NCBI RefSeq assembly: GCF_004366075.1
Contig: NZ_SODU01000002.1
Location: forward strand, 124,001-188,000
DNA: 64,000 nt
Source of the DNA: Kribbella pratensis
GTDB taxonomy: Bacteria > Actinomycetota > Actinomycetes > Propionibacteriales > Kribbellaceae
Reading direction: 5' to 3'
Positions 62,555 through 64,000 of this stretch are shown piece by piece (position 1 is the first letter of the stretch; every line of letters starts with the position of its first letter). Below the pieces are notes generated by a model. That model ran no database searches, was not told the origin of the DNA, and was given only the letters and a program-made list of their open reading frames with translations. The position numbers and the translations under genes were made by a program.

Positions 62555-62971
62555 ATGGACGACTTGGCGGCCCGCGTGGCGGCGGCGATGTGGGCGGAGG
62601 ACACCGCCAGCGCCGGGCTGGGAATGCAGCTGGTGGCGGTCGGCGAGGGTACGGCGCGACTCGAGATGCCGGTGCGCGAGGACATGGTCAACGGGCACGG
62701 GATCGCGCATGGTGGATTCGTGTTCTGTCTGGCCGACTCGGCATTCGCGTTCGCCTGCAACTCGCGCAACCAGGTGACGGTCGCGCAGGCCTGCGACATC
62801 GTGTTCGTCGCCCCGGCGCGGCGTGGCGATCTGCTGGTCGCCGAGGCCCGGGAGCGGACGTCGTACGGCCGGAACGCGATCTACGACATCACGGTCACCC
62901 GCGACGACGAGGTGATCGCCGAGTTCCGCGGCCGCCAACTGTCCGGAACCATCGTTACGGAGGAATCATGA
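62555..62971 (+). CDS. paaI: Hydroxyphenylacetyl-CoA thioesterase PaaI (hotdog fold)
   Basis: A 138-aa hotdog thioesterase. The motif MVNGHGIAHGGFVFCLADSAFAFACNS carries the HGG turn and the catalytic Asp/Asn region of PaaI (given here in parts). It removes CoA from dead-end hydroxyphenylacetyl-CoA esters, protecting the CoA pool during phenylacetate catabolism. Its stop overlaps the start of the thiolase gene (62968-62971). Confidence 0.92.
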   Translation: MDDLAARVAAAMWAEDTASAGLGMQLVAVGEGTARLEMPVREDMVNGHGIAHGGFVFCLADSAFAFACNSRNQVTVAQACDIVFVAPARRGDLLVAEARERTSYGRNAIYDITVTRDDEVIAEFRGRQLSGTIVTEES

Positions 62972-64000
62972 CTCGCGAGGCGTTTCTGGTCGATGGTGTC
63001 CGCACCCCGATCGGGCGGTACGGCGGTGCGCTCGCCCTGGTCCGTCCGGACGACCTCGCCGCACACGCGATCTCGTCGCTGCTGAACCGGACCGCGCTGG
63101 ACCCGGCCCGGATCGACGACGTGATCCTCGGTTGCGCGAACCAGGCCGGCGAGGACAACCGGAACGTCGCGCGGATGGCGGTGCTGCTCGCCGGTCTGCC
63201 GGACTCGGTCCCGGGGACGACCATCAACCGGCTCTGCGGATCGGGCCTGGACGCGGTCGCGTACGCCGCCCGATCAATCATTGCCGGGGACAACGACATC
63301 GTGGTGGCCGGTGGCGCCGAGTCGATGTCGCGGGCGCCGTTCGTGATGCCGAAGGCAACGACCGCGTTCTCCCGGCAGGCGGAGGTCTTCGACACCACGA
63401 TCGGGTGGCGGTTCGTCAATCCGGTGCTGAAGGAGCAGTACGGGATCGACTCGATGCCGGAGACGGCCGAGAACGTCGCCGCGGAGTTCTCGATCTCTCG
63501 CGAGGATCAGGACCTGTTCGCGTTGCGCTCGCAGCAGCGGGCCGCCAAGGCGCAGGCCAACGGACGACTTTCCGAAGAGATCGTTGCGGTCGACGTACCG
63601 GGTAAGCGCGGGGCGGTGACTGTCGTTGATGCTGACGAGCACCCGCGTGAGACCTCGCTCGAAGCGCTTGCCGGCTTGAAGACTCCGTTCCGATCGCCTG
63701 GGACGGTGACGGCGGGGAACGCGTCGGGGGTGAACGACGGGGCGGCGGCCTTGCTCGTGATGAGCGGTGAGGCTGTGGAGCAGTACGGCGTGACACCGTT
63801 GGCCCGGGTCGTGGGGACGGCCGCTGCCGGCGTACCGCCTCGGATCATGGGGATCGGACCGGCGCCCGCGACGCGGAAGCTGCTCGACCGCACCGGGGTC
63901 GCGTTGTCCGACATCGACGTGATCGAGTTGAACGAGGCATTCGCGTCCCAGTCGCTCGCCGTACTGCGAGAGCTCGGCCTGCCCGACGACGCCGAGCACG
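62968..64000 (+). CDS. 3-oxoadipyl-CoA/acetyl-CoA acyltransferase (thiolase), partial
   Basis: The first 344 residues of a thiolase that runs off the right edge. ATG after CGGAGGA. Nucleophile Cys90 in NRLCGSGLDAVA, with VVAGGAESMSRAPFVM, GNASGVNDGAAALL and the His-containing NEAFASQS near the end; the C-terminal CxG is beyond the window. The next-door paaI suggests PaaJ/PcaF, the last step of phenylacetate degradation giving succinyl-CoA and acetyl-CoA. Confidence 0.93.
   Translation, partial: MTREAFLVDGVRTPIGRYGGALALVRPDDLAAHAISSLLNRTALDPARIDDVILGCANQAGEDNRNVARMAVLLAGLPDSVPGTTINRLCGSGLDAVAYAARSIIAGDNDIVVAGGAESMSRAPFVMPKATTAFSRQAEVFDTTIGWRFVNPVLKEQYGIDSMPETAENVAAEFSISREDQDLFALRSQQRAAKAQANGRLSEEIVAVDVPGKRGAVTVVDADEHPRETSLEALAGLKTPFRSPGTVTAGNASGVNDGAAALLVMSGEAVEQYGVTPLARVVGTAAAGVPPRIMGIGPAPATRKLLDRTGVALSDIDVIELNEAFASQSLAVLRELGLPDDAEH

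Overview
This 64 kb window comes from the chromosome of a high-GC Gram-positive actinomycete. Codon third positions are strongly G/C and GTG (occasionally TTG or CTG) starts are common. The gene content is that of a saprophytic soil actinomycete: many secreted hydrolases, two sugar ABC importers, a SigE-type sigma factor, a VapBC pair, and paaN/paaI/paaJ. The overall style resembles Kribbella or another Propionibacteriales genus, but that is an inference from gene content. I see no IS element, integrase, prophage, plasmid origin or CRISPR array.

Layout. 0-5 kb: two secreted peptidases (M36 fungalysin-like and S53 sedolisin-like). 5-11.2 kb: a sugar-import operon (binding protein, two permeases, a DUF624-like membrane protein, a GH116 glycosidase) in which the glycosidase is broken by one extra C. 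11.2-15.2 kb: a nucleotidyltransferase-like gene, then DUF779 plus aldehyde dehydrogenase divergent from a GAF regulator. 15.2-22.4 kb: a small secreted protein, a membrane Fe-S oxidoreductase, a lipoprotein, PhoD plus a discoidin-domain protein, and a phosphotransferase. 22.4-29.9 kb: a P-loop kinase-like gene, tRNA-Gly(CCC), a MarR regulator, dcd, a beta-propeller lipoprotein, a DUF4097 protein behind a ribbon-helix-helix (HicB-like) protein, an SDR and a TetR. 30-36 kb: a composite membrane protein, a family 8 polysaccharide lyase and a PfpI/MarR operon. 36-42 kb, almost all on the minus strand: VapBC, an MFS exporter behind a MerR regulator fused to a DNA sliding-clamp fold, a small kinase, AnmK and an MHS-type transporter. 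42-45 kb: SigE-type sigma factor plus membrane partner, an EndoH-like GH18 and a histidine phosphatase. 45-51.6 kb: an acyl-CoA dehydrogenase behind tandem operators, a three-gene operon of related membrane proteins, and a second DUF4097 protein. 51.6-60.7 kb: a thioredoxin-NHL protein, an unknown 544-aa protein, a second sugar ABC importer, a flavin reductase with a structured leader, and a class C serine hydrolase. 60.8-64 kb: paaN divergent from paaI and a thiolase that runs off the right edge.

How the genes fit together. Secreted degradative enzymes (peptidases, PL8 lyase, EndoH, PhoD) would release small molecules. The two CUT1-type importers would take up sugars; neither operon encodes its own ATPase, so a shared MsiK-type ATPase elsewhere is likely. 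AnmK suggests recycling of anhydro-MurNAc. The right edge belongs to phenylacetate catabolism.

The items most worth following up are the MerR-sliding clamp fusion (38088-39110), the three-gene membrane-protein operon with a shared CxFxPxH...CxxC motif (47418-50490), the hairpin that buries the ribosome site and start codon of the flavin reductase (59179-59269), the TGACGTCA repeats in front of the ribbon-helix-helix gene (28398-28438), and several clean tandem or palindromic operators (36234-36266, 36902-36924, 45173-45209).
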